Counted from the stretch's first letter, positions 1-8,542 are shown. The stretch: 64,000 nt of DNA from Streptomyces aureus (GCF_000725495.1 NZ_JNZD01000004.1:62001-126000); one strand, 5' to 3'. Numbers and translations are program-made. Notes: generated by a model from the sequence alone, not told the origin.

Positions 1-491
1 AGGGAAGCGGTCCGCAGGCGCAGAGGGTCGCCCGACTCGTCGGGCATCACCTGCTCACGGGCCCGCTCGGGCAGGGGATCCGCTCCGTCGTCGGGGCCGA
101 CCGCCGTGCCGAGTACCTGGTGGAAGGTGAGCTGGGCCGTGCGGCCGAGCACCTCGGCCGCCTTCCGCGGATCCTGGAGGCCGGGCAGTTCGACGACGAT
201 CCGGTTGCTGCCCGAGCGGGTGACGGTGGGTTCGGCGACACCGAGCGCGTCGATACGGCCGCGCAGCACCTCTACGGTGCGATCCGTGACGTCGGCGTCG
301 GTCTCGGTCTCGGCCTCGGCCTCGGCGTCGCCATCGGTGTCGGCGCCGAGGGCGGGGCGGGTTTCCAGCACGATCTGGGTGCCGCCCCGCAGATCGAGTC
401 CGAGGGTGACGGGCACGGTGAGTGCGACGTACAGGGAAAGCGCGACAACGGCGAGCGCCATCAGGCTTCTGATGTGCGGGGATCGGTTCAC
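1..491 (-). CDS. secD: SecD-like protein translocase subunit, 5' part (runs off left edge)
   Basis: About 163 N-terminal residues are visible. An N-terminal membrane segment is followed by the SecD hallmark LDLRGGTQIVLE and then by the first periplasmic P1-type region (VEVLRGRIDALGVAEPTV, SGSNRIVVELPG). SecD works with SecF in the membrane to drive late steps of Sec-dependent export. The GTG start at 491 is chosen because a GGAGG-type ribosome site lies about 8 nt upstream and the membrane segment follows directly. An acidic Asp/Glu/Ala/Thr repeat stretch sits between the LRGG motif and the P1 region, where ordinary SecD proteins are not repetitive. It may be a SecD paralogue rather than the main housekeeping copy; no secF is visible in the window. 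Confidence 0.85.
   Translation of the reverse strand, partial: MNRSPHIRSLMALAVVALSLYVALTVPVTLGLDLRGGTQIVLETRPALGADTDGDAEAEAETETDADVTDRTVEVLRGRIDALGVAEPTVTRSGSNRIVVELPGLQDPRKAAEVLGRTAQLTFHQVLGTAVGPDDGADPLPERAREQVMPDESGDPLRLRTAS
291..346 (-). repeat. Hexanucleotide-rich repeat inside the SecD-like gene
   Basis: On the minus strand GAG/GCC and GAC/ACC codons alternate, giving an Asp/Ala/Glu/Thr acidic stretch. The repeat unit is about 6 bp and in frame, so length changes would not break the gene. Confidence 0.7.
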
Positions 492-568
492 GAGGGGAGC
501 CTCCGGCAGGCATGCCGCGGCCAGGACACCGGGCGCGGCCGAGAATGTGGCGAAGAGGGGACGTGGGT

Positions 569-1126
569 TCAGGTGCCGGAGAGGAAGGGAGGTGCTCGTA
601 CCCCGTGACGGTGCGAGGGCTGCCCGGAGGCACAGGGGCCCACGGCCGAGAGCGGGGACCGCGCGGGATGCGGCGGATCGACGGCCGGGCCACATGGTTC
701 ACCCGGGGCAGGGGCCGGCGCGGGCTGACGCTCGCTCGCGGCATCCCGAGGGTTTCGAACGAAAGCGGCGGTGAGGGCGGGATCCCCGTGGTTCGCGAGC
801 GTGTCGCCGTACACCGGCGGGACCTCGGCGCCGCCCGGCGAACCGAGGGAAGCCGTGCCGCCGGGTGCCGAACCGACCGACGCCGAACCGACGGACGCCG
901 AACCCACGGGTGCCGTGCTCACGTACGCCGCGCCGACGGGCGCCGCAGCGACAGGTGCCATCCCGACGGACGCCGGACCGGCAGATGGCGAGCCGACGTA
1001 CACCCAAGTGTCCCCATCACCCGGAGCCGGCGGGCCGAGCAAGGTGATGAGAACGGCGAACAGAACCGCCAGCACCACCGCCGGGCCCTGGGGACGGCGC
1101 GGAAGGGCAGGCACGTACGGGGTCAT
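569..1126 (-). CDS. Small repeat-rich membrane or secreted protein, unknown function
   Basis: A 185-residue reading frame starting with ATG behind a strong GGAGGGGCGGGG ribosome site. Residues 16-34 form one hydrophobic segment (signal peptide or anchor). Next comes a short conserved-looking DGDTWVYVG stretch, then a run of five-residue repeats (Ala/Gly/Ser/Val, of the type APVGS/ASVGS), and a Pro/Ala-rich tail. It lies 77 bp upstream of the SecD-like gene on the same strand and may be co-transcribed with it. I do not recognise the family. The strong ribosome site and the hydrophobic start support a real gene; the low-complexity tail is less certain. Confidence 0.5.
   Translation of the reverse strand: MTPYVPALPRRPQGPAVVLAVLFAVLITLLGPPAPGDGDTWVYVGSPSAGPASVGMAPVAAAPVGAAYVSTAPVGSASVGSASVGSAPGGTASLGSPGGAEVPPVYGDTLANHGDPALTAAFVRNPRDAASERQPAPAPAPGEPCGPAVDPPHPARSPLSAVGPCASGQPSHRHGVRAPPFLSGT
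840..1000 (-). repeat. Degenerate 15-bp tandem repeat inside the small membrane protein
   Basis: About ten units of a 15-bp repeat, in frame, encode a five-residue Gly/Ser-Ala-x-Val-Gly motif. Period 15 keeps the reading frame. Confidence 0.75.
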
Positions 1127-1234
1127 CCCCGCCCCTCCGGTCTCGATGGTGATCTGGCGGCGTCGGTACGGAGCCTCAGAGCCCCGGCTCGGGGGTAGGG
1201 GGGCCGGGACTCCGAGGCGGTCGGCGGGCGGCGC

Positions 1235-1900
1235 TCACGCCTCGATCAGGCCGACACGAATCGCGTAGCGCGTGAGTGCCAGCCGGTCACGGAGACCGAG
1301 CTTGTGCAGCAGGTTCTCCCGATGCCGATGAACGGTCTTGATGCTGATGAAGAGCATCTCGGCGATCTCCTTGGAGGAGTGCCCCTCGGCCACGAGCTTG
1401 AGAACCTCCTCCTCGCGCGCCGTCAGCACCTGCTCCGGGGGCTCCTCGCCCTGGCGGACCCGGTCCAGGTAGTTGCGGACGAGCGCGGTGACCGCACCGG
1501 GATACAGGAAGGGCTCGTCCCGCATGGCGGCCCGGCAGGCCGCGACCAGGTCGCGATCGGCCACGGACTTCAGCACGTATCCGCTGGCACCGGCCTTCAG
1601 CGCCTGGAAGAAGTACTGCTCGTTGTCGTGCATCGTCAGCATCAGCACCCGCACGTCCGGCTTGAGCGCGAGGAGTTCCCGGGTGGCCTGCAGGCCGGTC
1701 ATCCGGGGCATGGCGATGTCCATCACGGCCAGGTCGACGTCGTGGGTGCGGGCCGACTCGATCGCCTCCGCGCCGTCCCCGGCCTCGGCCACGACCTCGA
1801 GGTCCGGCTCCCGGTCGAGGATGAGCCGCACCCCGCGGCGTACGAGCGCGTGGTCGTCGGCGAGGAGGATGCGGATCACGGAGGTGTGGGGCGTACTCAT
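1235..1900 (-). CDS. NarL/FixJ-type response regulator
   Basis: 221 residues, the normal length for this family. The receiver domain covers about residues 9-125, with the acidic pair D15/D16, the phospho-acceptor D61 in VMDIAMPRMTG, and the conserved Lys in VLKSVADRD. A LuxR-type helix-turn-helix covers about 155-215 (LTAREEEVLKLVAEGHSSKEIAE, with the typical SIKTVHRHRENLLHKL recognition helix). It overlaps the upstream histidine kinase gene by 4 bp (ATGA), so the two are translated as a coupled pair. The target genes are not evident from the sequence. Confidence 0.95.
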   Translation of the reverse strand: MSTPHTSVIRILLADDHALVRRGVRLILDREPDLEVVAEAGDGAEAIESARTHDVDLAVMDIAMPRMTGLQATRELLALKPDVRVLMLTMHDNEQYFFQALKAGASGYVLKSVADRDLVAACRAAMRDEPFLYPGAVTALVRNYLDRVRQGEEPPEQVLTAREEEVLKLVAEGHSSKEIAEMLFISIKTVHRHRENLLHKLGLRDRLALTRYAIRVGLIEA

Positions 1901-2850
1901 GGCTGCTTCCTGACGAGGGGCACGGTCAGCCGGATCTGTGTGCCGGACTGCGGTGGAGAGCTGACGTCCAGCGTGGCTCCGATCAGCAGGGCCCGCTCGC
2001 GCATGCCGCGGATTCCCGCCCCTTCGCGGGCGACTCCGCTGCCGCGGCCGTCGTCGACGACGGTCAGCACGACGGCCTCCTCGGTGTGCTGCAGGCTCAC
2101 CTCGATCCTGCTCGCCTCGGCATGGCGCGCCGCGTTCGTCAGGGCTTCCTGGGCGACGCGGTACAGCACCAGCTCCGTCTGATCGTCCAGCTCCGGCAGA
2201 CCGGTGTCGAAGCGGCGCACCACGCGCAGCCCGACGTGCGTGGAGAACTCTCCGGTCAGAGAGGTCAGGGCGCTGATCAGACCGAGGTCCTCCAGGACGC
2301 CGGGCCGCAGACGACGCGCCAGACGGCGGACCTCGTCAAGGCTCCCCCGGGTGATCTCCTGCACCTGCCGCAGATCACCGCGCAGGGGCTCGTCCGCGTC
2401 GTCGGCGGCCCGCTCCAGCGCGAGCAGGATCGCGGTCATGCTCTGGCCCACCTCGTCGTGCAGTTCCTGGGCGATGCGGCGCCGCTCCGCTTCCTGCGCG
2501 AGCAGCACGCGCGCGCTGCTGGAGGCACGTTCGTGCTCGAGGCGATCGAGCATGGCGTTGAAGGTGCGGATCAGTTCGGCGGTCTCGCCGCGGCCCCTTT
2601 CCGGCAGACGCTGTCCGGGGCGCAGCAGATCGACGGTGGCCATCAGCCGGGTGAGCCGGTCGAGCGGGGCCAAGCCGATCCTCAGCATGGCCGCGTTGGC
2701 GACCAGCATGACGGCCAGGCCGGCCACAAGGATGAGAGCCTCGGTCAGCACCACGGGCACGGAGACGGTCACGGGAGCCCACAGCAGCAGCGCGGTGGCG
2801 CTTCCCAGCACGACCGCGTTGAGTGCGAAGACCCGCCAGAACAGGGACAC
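1897..2850 (-). CDS. DesK/NarX-type sensor histidine kinase
   Basis: 317 residues. Two N-terminal membrane segments (about 8-30 and 33-55) with almost no external loop are followed by a HAMP-like linker (about 56-108), a HisKA_3 dimerisation domain with H131 in AQELHDEVGQ, and an HATPase domain with an N-box (ALTNAARHA) and G-boxes (DDGRGSG, GIRGMRERA). The kinase would phosphorylate the overlapping response regulator. The near-absence of an external domain suggests it senses something in or near the membrane. Start is GTG at 2850. Confidence 0.93.
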   Translation of the reverse strand: MSLFWRVFALNAVVLGSATALLLWAPVTVSVPVVLTEALILVAGLAVMLVANAAMLRIGLAPLDRLTRLMATVDLLRPGQRLPERGRGETAELIRTFNAMLDRLEHERASSSARVLLAQEAERRRIAQELHDEVGQSMTAILLALERAADDADEPLRGDLRQVQEITRGSLDEVRRLARRLRPGVLEDLGLISALTSLTGEFSTHVGLRVVRRFDTGLPELDDQTELVLYRVAQEALTNAARHAEASRIEVSLQHTEEAVVLTVVDDGRGSGVAREGAGIRGMRERALLIGATLDVSSPPQSGTQIRLTVPLVRKQP

Positions 2851-2879
2851 CCGGATGACGCCTTTCCACGTGTGAGAGA

Positions 2880-2940
2880 GCCGTGTGCGGCACGGCCCTG
2901 CCGATGCTGGGCCGTGTGTGGCACGGCCCTGCCGATGCTG
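2880..2940. repeat. 31-bp direct repeat, two copies, upstream of the kinase gene
   Basis: Two adjacent copies (2880-2910 and 2911-2940) differ at one base. They lie just upstream of the kinase start, in a 466-bp gap (2851-3316) where I see no gene. The rest of the gap holds further degenerate short repeats around cacggcgccg. Confidence 0.8.
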
Positions 2941-3316
2941 TCTGTCACCGCCCGGCGATATCGGTCACCGCGCGGGGTTGTCGGTCCCCGCACGGCGCCG
3001 TCGACACCGCACGGCGCCTGCCGATCACCGCGCAGCCCGAAGACGAGCCGCGGCCGGTCCTGACCGGCCCACTCCCAGGCTGCCCGCTTCCCCGCCCCGG
3101 CGTCGATGGGCTCCAATGCCCATTTCCCGGACCTGCGCGGCCCGCGCCGCGATGGGCTCCGGGACAGGCGGGAGATGGGTATCGCGCCCGATGGTTTCCG
3201 CGCGGCATTGCGACGACGGTGAAGGCATGAACCACAACCGCCCTCCCCCGGTCCTCGGTCACCCGACGATCCCCCGCCCGGAACGAGCCGCCTCCCCGTC
3301 GATGGAAGGAACCCCC

Positions 3317-3643
3317 ATGTCACTCGATACGCCGCAGGCCGGAACCCGCCATGAGCGGCTGACGGCGCACGAGGCCCTCCAGCGCCTCGAACACGAACGT
3401 TCCTCCCGCCTGTTGCAGCTCCGTGCCATGGGCGAGGTCGCGCCGGACGGGCAGGAACAGGCGATGGCCGCGCAGAAAGACACCATCGAGCGCGTACTCA
3501 CCGAGGTCGAGGCCGCCGTCTCCCGCGTCCAGGACGGCACCTACGGCGTCTGCCGGAACTGCGCCGAAACGATCCCGGTCGAGCGTCTGGAAATCCTGCC
3601 CCACACGCCGTTCTGCGTCCCCTGCCAGCGTAACGCCGGCTGA
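3317..3643 (+). CDS. TraR/DksA-type zinc-finger protein
   Basis: 108 residues. An N-terminal coiled-coil-like helical part (about 10-75) leads to a C-terminal four-cysteine zinc finger (GVCRNCAETI ... FCVPCQRN). This is the layout of small DksA/TraR proteins, which reach into the RNA polymerase secondary channel and change promoter kinetics. The start ATG follows GGAAGGAACC. It is the first gene of a four-gene run with a second family member, an MreB-like protein and an Rv1733c-like protein. Confidence 0.9.
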   Translation: MSLDTPQAGTRHERLTAHEALQRLEHERSSRLLQLRAMGEVAPDGQEQAMAAQKDTIERVLTEVEAAVSRVQDGTYGVCRNCAETIPVERLEILPHTPFCVPCQRNAG

Positions 3644-3677
3644 CAACCGCCCGCCCGCACTGCCCGGGGGTGAATGG

Positions 3678-4046
3678 GTGAACCACCAGACCGTCGACAA
3701 CCGCGATACGGCACTCTCGCTCGACGACTTCGTCGTACTGCGTGAGAACCTGCGCGAGCAACTCCTGTTCCGCCGGGAGCAACTGCGGCAGCTCTCGGAG
3801 GCCGCGACCCGTGCCGACGCGTTTCTCGACCGGCGGACCGCCGCCCAGATGGAGGTCCGCGTCAAGCTCACGGCCTCCGCGAGCATGGTCCTCACCGACG
3901 TCGAAGCCGCCCTCGCACGGATGGACCAGGGCCACTACGGAATCTGCCATCTGTGCCGCAGGCCCATGGCCCGCGAACAACTGATGATCGTGCCGCAGGC
4001 TCGCTACTGCGGCCGGTGCCAACACGTACGGGAGGCCAGGCCGTGA
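3678..4046 (+). CDS. Second TraR/DksA-type zinc-finger protein
   Basis: 122 residues from GTG at 3678, 34 bp after the first family member. It has a helical N-terminal part and a C-terminal finger with four cysteines (GICHLCRRPM ... YCGRCQHV). It is clearly divergent from its neighbour rather than a recent duplicate. Its stop overlaps the next start (GTGA at 4043-4046), so translation of the MreB-like gene is probably coupled. Confidence 0.88.
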   Translation: MNHQTVDNRDTALSLDDFVVLRENLREQLLFRREQLRQLSEAATRADAFLDRRTAAQMEVRVKLTASASMVLTDVEAALARMDQGHYGICHLCRRPMAREQLMIVPQARYCGRCQHVREARP

Positions 4047-4864
4047 CGACTGCACCAGGGCCCGGTCCCTCGCCCGCCCGGCACCGCATGTGGCCCCTGG
4101 GCCGGCCGGGCGCCGGCATCGCCCTCGATCTGGGCAGTGCCCGCACCCGTGCCTGGGTGTCCGGGCGGCGCGTGATCCTCGACGTACCCACGGTGACCTT
4201 CCCCGGTACGGGCGCCACCTACCCCATCCAACGAGGCACCATCGTCGACACGCCTGGAACCGCGCGGATGCTGAACCGGCTGCTCGGTCATCGCCTGCCC
4301 CGCTTCGGCCGTCCCCTGCTCATCCTGACCACGCCCGTACTGGGGGGAATCGCCTACCGGGCCCAGGCCCGCACCGCGGTCGAAGTACTGCACCCGCGCT
4401 TGGTCCTGACCGTCCCGACCGCGCGCGCCGTGGCCGTCGCCGCCGACGCCGACCCGGCCTGTCCCCTGCTCGTCGTCGACATCGGCGCCCACCTCACCGA
4501 GGTCACGCTGCTCACCGAGGGCGCGGTGACGGACGCCCTTCGTACCGCCCTGGGCACCAGCGACCTGGACAGCAACACCCCGCCGTCGCGGATCACGGAG
4601 GCGGTCGTCGCCATGGTGACCACCATGCTGGAGCAGGACCACACCTCGGAGACCTTCGAGGCGCTCCACCGCGGCGCCCTCCTCGCCGGCGGGGGCGCGC
4701 TGCGGCCCGACATCACCTACCGCCTCGCCGACCGGCTGCGCGCTCCGGTCCAGCCCGTCCCGGCACCCCACACCGCGGCGGTCCGCGGCGCCGCGAAGCT
4801 CCTCCAAGCCGCCCGGGCCCATCCATCCGCCCGTGCCGTCACGGACCCCGTGCACTTCCGCTAG
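4043..4864 (+). CDS. MreB/Hsp70-fold (actin-like ATPase) protein
   Basis: 273 residues. The N-terminal phosphate-1 motif (GIALDLGSARTRAWV), a second phosphate motif (LLVVDIGAHLTEVTLL) and the adenosine motif (LLAGGGALRPDI) identify the actin/MreB/Hsp70 ATPase fold. It is shorter than a typical MreB (about 340), so it is an MreB-like paralogue rather than the main cell-wall scaffold. The GTG start overlaps the upstream stop by 4 bp. Membership in an operon with two RNA-polymerase-binding-type zinc fingers is unusual. Confidence 0.8.
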   Translation: MTTAPGPGPSPARHRMWPLGRPGAGIALDLGSARTRAWVSGRRVILDVPTVTFPGTGATYPIQRGTIVDTPGTARMLNRLLGHRLPRFGRPLLILTTPVLGGIAYRAQARTAVEVLHPRLVLTVPTARAVAVAADADPACPLLVVDIGAHLTEVTLLTEGAVTDALRTALGTSDLDSNTPPSRITEAVVAMVTTMLEQDHTSETFEALHRGALLAGGGALRPDITYRLADRLRAPVQPVPAPHTAAVRGAAKLLQAARAHPSARAVTDPVHFR

Positions 4865-4865
4865 A

Positions 4866-4909
4866 CCCCGTACTCACCTCCCCACCCCTGTACTCACCTC
4901 CCCACCCCC
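4866..4909. repeat. 20-bp tandem repeat directly after a stop codon
   Basis: Two 20-bp units (4870-4889, 4890-4909) differing at one base begin within 6 bp of the stop codon of the MreB-like gene. Confidence 0.85.
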
Positions 4910-4961
4910 GTCCCCGCACGACCTGGCGAGGCCGCCACGCCCACACGGAAGGAGCGATGTC

Positions 4962-5612
4962 GTGGCCCGCGCGACGACCCCGTCACACCCTCCCGAAGAA
5001 CTCCCGCGCATCCTGTGGTGGCGGTGGCGGCGCAGTCCCCTGCGCCGACGCACCGACCTCGCACAAGCATGGGTCGCCGTCGGCCTGTTGCTGGCCGTCC
5101 TCGGCGGCATCCCCGCCGCGATCTTCCTGGTCGGCGACACCGCTTACCGCCACCTCGGGGAAACCGCACGGCACCAGGCCGCCACCCGGCACGAGACCAC
5201 GGCCGTACTGGCCCACGACGCCCCCCGACACCCTGAACCGGGATCGGACGAGGCGGAGGAGGCCCTCTACCCCGTCACCGTCCGCTTCACCGACGCCCGA
5301 GGACACACCCGCACCGCCAAGGCCGACGTCGAGCCCTCGCTCACCGAGGGCAGCACCGTCGACGTCTGGGTCGACACCGAAGGAAGGATCACCGACCCAC
5401 CCCTGACCACGGATCAGGTCCGCGACCGCACCATGGTCTGCGCCGTCCTCGCGGGCGTGGCCGTCCCCCTCCTCGGCGCCGCAGCGTACGGCTGTGCAGT
5501 CCACGCGCTGCAGCGGCGCAACCGCGCCCGGTGGGACACGTCATGGGCCGAAACCGCTCCCCGGTGGACGGCACCCGTCGGCGGTCCACCCGACCGGGAC
5601 GACGTCCGGTGA
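4962..5612 (+). CDS. Rv1733c-like membrane protein
   Basis: 216 residues. Two membrane segments (about 42-62 and 160-182) flank a central soluble region carrying VTVRFTDARGHTRTAKADV and WVDTEGRITDPPLT, the layout of the actinobacterial Rv1733c family (DosR regulon member in Mycobacterium tuberculosis, function unknown). GTG at 4962 is preferred because GGAAGGAG lies just upstream and the nearby ATG at 4957 is out of frame. Last gene of the four-gene run. Confidence 0.8.
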   Translation: MARATTPSHPPEELPRILWWRWRRSPLRRRTDLAQAWVAVGLLLAVLGGIPAAIFLVGDTAYRHLGETARHQAATRHETTAVLAHDAPRHPEPGSDEAEEALYPVTVRFTDARGHTRTAKADVEPSLTEGSTVDVWVDTEGRITDPPLTTDQVRDRTMVCAVLAGVAVPLLGAAAYGCAVHALQRRNRARWDTSWAETAPRWTAPVGGPPDRDDVR

Positions 5613-5759
5613 CCGCTCGTTCGTCTCGTTCCTGGCCCGGGTTGGGTGGTGTCGTAGTGGTCGGCGACCGCCTGCCGGTCGGTCCACCAGGCGTGGCCTT
5701 CGTCGACGCCGGGGCGCCGAAGGGGGTTGCCTGTCGGCGATCTTCCATTGCAGGGACGA

Positions 5760-5800
5760 CGCCGCCGCGCCGACGGGGGTTGCCCGTCGGCACGGCGGCG
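5760..5800. terminator. Strong hairpin between convergent genes
   Basis: Arms 5760-5777 and 5783-5800 pair almost perfectly around a 5-nt loop. It sits between the Rv1733c-like gene and the 3' end of leuA, so it can terminate in both directions. A smaller hairpin follows at about 5809-5830. Confidence 0.75.
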
Positions 5801-5865
5801 CGGGTCAGGGTGACGGCCGCCGCGCCGTCACGGTGGTGCGGGTCGGGGTGAGAGCCGTCGCGCCG

Positions 5866-7665
5866 TCACGAGGCGTCCGTGTCGCGGCGGTTGACCGCGG
5901 CCATGATCGCGTGGACCGATGCGGTCAGGACCGAGGTGTCCCAGCCGGCGCCCCAGCGGGTCACGCCGTTTACGCGGCACTCGGCGTAGGCCGCGGCGGG
6001 ACTGTCCGGGCCGAGGCCGGTGGCGTGTTCGGTGTAGCCGAGGACGTCGACGCCGATGCCCACGGTGCGCAGGGCGTCGGCGAAGGCGGACAGCGGGCCG
6101 TTGCCGGTGCCGTGACAGGGGTGCTCCTGCCCGTCGGCGCGCAGGACGCAGGTGAACCGGTGCTCGCCGGGGGCGGGTTCCGTGGCGCTCCAGGAGGCCA
6201 GGGTGACGGGGCCGTCCAGGGCCGGGGCGATGTAGGTGGTGCGGAAGAGCTCCCACAGCTCCTTGTGGCTCAGCTCCCGACCGGTCGCGTCGGCGACCCG
6301 CTGCACCGCGAGGGAGAAGTCCGGCCGCATCCGCCCGGGCAGGTCCAGCCCGTGGTGGGTGCGCAGGAGATGGGCGATACCCCCCTTGCCGGACTGGGAG
6401 TTGACGCGGATGACCTCCTCGTAGCTGCGGCCGATGTCCCCCGGGTCGATGGGCAGGTACGGGACCGCCCACGGCGCCTCCTCGGCCGCGACCCCCTGCT
6501 CGGCGGCCTGCTCGGCGTGATGGGCCAGCCCCTTGGCGATGGCGTCCTGGTGCGTGCCGGAGAAGGCGGTGTGCACGAGGTCGCCACCGTAGGGGTGCCG
6601 CGGGTGGACCGGCAGCCGGTTGCAGTGCTCCACCACCTCGCGGACCGCGTCGATGTCGGAGAAGTCGACCATCGGATTCACGCCCTGCGCGTACAGATTG
6701 AGGGCCAGGGTCACCAGGTCGACGTTCCCGGTGCGCTCGCCGTTGCCGAACAGGCAGCCCTCGACGCGCTGCGCCCCCGCGAGCACGGCGAGTTCGGCGC
6801 AGGCGACACCGGTGCCGCGGTCGTTGTGCGGGTGGACGGAGAGGATCACCGAGTCGCGGCGGGCCAGGTGGCGGTGCATGTACTCGATCTGGTCCGCGTA
6901 CACGTTGGGCGTGGCGATCTCCACGGTCGCGGGCAGATTGTGGATCACCGGCCGGTCCGGGCTCGCGTCCCACAGCTCGGTCACGCTGTCGCACACCTCC
7001 AGGACGAAGTCCGGTTCCGTGAGGTTGAAGACCTCCGGGGAGAACTCGAACCGGATGTCGGCGCCCGCCAACTGCTCGGTCCTGCGCAGCAGATGGCCGG
7101 CGGCGTCCAGGATCAACCGGTGGACCTCGGCGCGGGAGCGGGACAGGACCACGTTCCGCCAGGTGGGAGCGGTCGCGGTGTAGAGGTGCACGAGGGTGCA
7201 GGGGAGTCCTTCGAGGGAGGCGACGGTCCGGTCGATCAGGTCTTCGCGGGCGGCCGTGAACACGGAGACGGTCACGTCGTCCGGGACCGCACCGCTGTCG
7301 GCCAGGTGCCGTACGAAGTCGAAGTCGGTCCGGCTGGCGGACGGGTAGCCGACCTCGATCTCCTTGAAGCCCATGGCGACCAGGAGGTCGAACATCCGGC
7401 GTTTGCGCGCGGTGTCCATGGGCTCGGCCAGTGCCTGGTTGCCGTCGCGCAGATCGACCGGAACCCACAGCGGGGCCCGCTCGATCCGGCGGGAGGGCCA
7501 GGTCCGGTCGGTCAGGGGCAGGGCGACCCGCTCGTGGGCGGGCCGGTAGCGGTGGTGCGGCATCGCGCTCGGACGCTGCGGATTCCAGCGCGGCGCGCCG
7601 TCCGGGACGTCACCGGCGGGGGTGTGCAGCGTGGGGAACGCCGTGCTCTGAGAGGGAGCTGCCAT
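5866..7665 (-). CDS. leuA: 2-isopropylmalate synthase
   Basis: 599 residues. This enzyme condenses acetyl-CoA with 2-ketoisovalerate in the first committed step of leucine synthesis. The catalytic motif DLRDGNQAL, the metal-binding HPHNDRGTG and the [10 protein letters not shown] motif are all present in the TIM-barrel part (about 60-360). The C-terminal third corresponds to the leucine-binding regulatory domain, so the enzyme should be feedback-inhibited. Upstream lies a Leu-rich leader peptide with competing RNA stems, giving a second level of control. The ATG at 7665 gives the usual long N-terminal extension of actinobacterial LeuA. The stop codon lies in a short degenerate repeat (about 5818-5870). 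Confidence 0.97.
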   Translation of the reverse strand: MAAPSQSTAFPTLHTPAGDVPDGAPRWNPQRPSAMPHHRYRPAHERVALPLTDRTWPSRRIERAPLWVPVDLRDGNQALAEPMDTARKRRMFDLLVAMGFKEIEVGYPSASRTDFDFVRHLADSGAVPDDVTVSVFTAAREDLIDRTVASLEGLPCTLVHLYTATAPTWRNVVLSRSRAEVHRLILDAAGHLLRRTEQLAGADIRFEFSPEVFNLTEPDFVLEVCDSVTELWDASPDRPVIHNLPATVEIATPNVYADQIEYMHRHLARRDSVILSVHPHNDRGTGVACAELAVLAGAQRVEGCLFGNGERTGNVDLVTLALNLYAQGVNPMVDFSDIDAVREVVEHCNRLPVHPRHPYGGDLVHTAFSGTHQDAIAKGLAHHAEQAAEQGVAAEEAPWAVPYLPIDPGDIGRSYEEVIRVNSQSGKGGIAHLLRTHHGLDLPGRMRPDFSLAVQRVADATGRELSHKELWELFRTTYIAPALDGPVTLASWSATEPAPGEHRFTCVLRADGQEHPCHGTGNGPLSAFADALRTVGIGVDVLGYTEHATGLGPDSPAAAYAECRVNGVTRWGAGWDTSVLTASVHAIMAAVNRRDTDAS

Positions 7666-7698
7666 GGTGTGCTGAGCCTCTTTCGGTCGGCCGTCGGA

Positions 7699-7756
7699 GA
7701 CCGGCGCAGCCTGGAACCCCGCTGCGGGGTGCCGGTCGCGTCAGGCCCCGCAGCGG
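7699..7756 (-). promoter_or_regulatory. Attenuator-like competing stems before leuA
   Basis: An 11-bp perfect inverted repeat (7719-7729 with 7746-7756) pairs the last codons of the leader peptide with the downstream leader RNA. An alternative hairpin uses 7699-7705 with 7731-7737 and 7716-7720 with 7726-7730. The two structures share bases and cannot form together. Ribosome stalling at the Leu codons would change which one forms. There is no clear U-run, so the switch may act on translation or be of the actinobacterial LEU-element type rather than a classical terminator. Confidence 0.65.
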
Positions 7757-7788
7757 CGGCCGAGGAGAAGAAGCCCGGACAGCAGCAT
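7741..7788 (-). CDS. Leucine-rich leader peptide of leuA
   Basis: A 15-residue frame, MLLSGLLLLGRRCGA, with six leucines, four of them in a row. It ends with TGA about 75 bp before the leuA start. There is no ribosome site in front of the ATG. Instead a -10 box ends 7 bp upstream, so the transcript probably starts at or next to the ATG (leaderless). Leucyl-tRNA shortage would stall the ribosome here and alter folding of the stems at 7699-7756. Confidence 0.75.
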   Translation of the reverse strand: MLLSGLLLLGRRCGA

Positions 7789-7795
7789 GCGGGGT

Positions 7796-7825
7796 ACACT
7801 AGCGACACCTCAGGTCCTCAGACAA
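7796..7825 (-). promoter_or_regulatory. leuA promoter
   Basis: On the minus strand TTGTCT (7820-7825) and TAGTGT (7796-7801) are separated by 18 bp. The -10 box lies 7 bp from the leader ATG. Confidence 0.65.
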
Positions 7826-7832
7826 CCTGAGG
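7808..7832. promoter_or_regulatory. Operator-like inverted repeat between leuA and the GntR gene
   Basis: CCTCAGGT and ACCTGAGG form a perfect 8-bp inverted repeat with a 9-bp centre. It covers the -35 region of leuA and lies about 20 bp before the GntR start, so the GntR protein could control both genes from it. Confidence 0.6.
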
Positions 7833-7852
7833 GATGGAAGGGTGAACCTCAC

Positions 7853-8542
7853 ATGTCTCTAGGCGCCTTGCGGCCCTCCCCCTTGGTCGAGCAGGCCACC
7901 GCCCACCTGCGCGAGCAGATCACCGACGGCGAGTGGCCCGTGGGAACGAAGCTCCCCGGCGAGACCACGCTGGCCCAGACCCTGGGCGTGGGGCGGTCCA
8001 CCGTCCGCGAGGCGCTGCGCGCACTGGCCGGCGCGGGACTGGTCCAGGCGCGTCAGGGATCCGGCGTCTTCGTCATCGCGACCACCCCCGAGGAGGACTG
8101 GTCCACCCGGCTGCGCCGCTCGGCCATCACGGACGTGTACGAGGTCCGGATGCTCCTCGAGGTGGAGGCCGCCCAACTGGCGGCGGAGCGCCGGACCGAG
8201 GAGGACGTCACCGCGCTCCACGCGGCCCTGGCCGGACGCCGGGACGCGGCCGGTAACGGCGACACCGCGTTCGTGGAGGCCGACATCACCCTGCACCGGG
8301 CCGTGGTCGCCGCCGCCCACAACCCCGTACTCACGGCCCTGTTCACCGAGTTCGTGCCGGTGCTGCAGCAACGCCTGCTGGATCTGGTCGAGTTGCTCGG
8401 CCTGCGCTCCGACGACCCGAACCACGGCGACACGGGGCACGCCGCTCTGGTGAACGCTGTCGTACGAGGGGACGCAGAGGCGGCCGGACGGGCACTGCGG
8501 GAGGAACTCCGGGAAACCCTGGCCCTGCTCAGATCCCTGTGA
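7853..8542 (+). CDS. GntR family (FadR-type) transcriptional regulator
   Basis: 229 residues. The N-terminal winged helix (about 8-75, with LPGETTLAQTLGVGRSTVREALRAL) is followed by an all-helical FCD ligand domain (about 95-215) with the His/Asp metal-ligand positions of that family (FVEADITLHRAVVAAAHNP). ATG at 7853 is chosen because GGAAGGG precedes it and homologues begin near here; an upstream ATG would place the operator inside the gene. Divergent from leuA and sharing its operator region, it may regulate leucine or branched-chain metabolism. Confidence 0.9.
   Translation: MSLGALRPSPLVEQATAHLREQITDGEWPVGTKLPGETTLAQTLGVGRSTVREALRALAGAGLVQARQGSGVFVIATTPEEDWSTRLRRSAITDVYEVRMLLEVEAAQLAAERRTEEDVTALHAALAGRRDAAGNGDTAFVEADITLHRAVVAAAHNPVLTALFTEFVPVLQQRLLDLVELLGLRSDDPNHGDTGHAALVNAVVRGDAEAAGRALREELRETLALLRSL

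Noticed and set aside
5494..7830. A very long plus-strand frame opposite leuA
   Set aside because: It is the mirror of the leuA coding strand caused by GC-rich codon bias; it has no family features or ribosome site.
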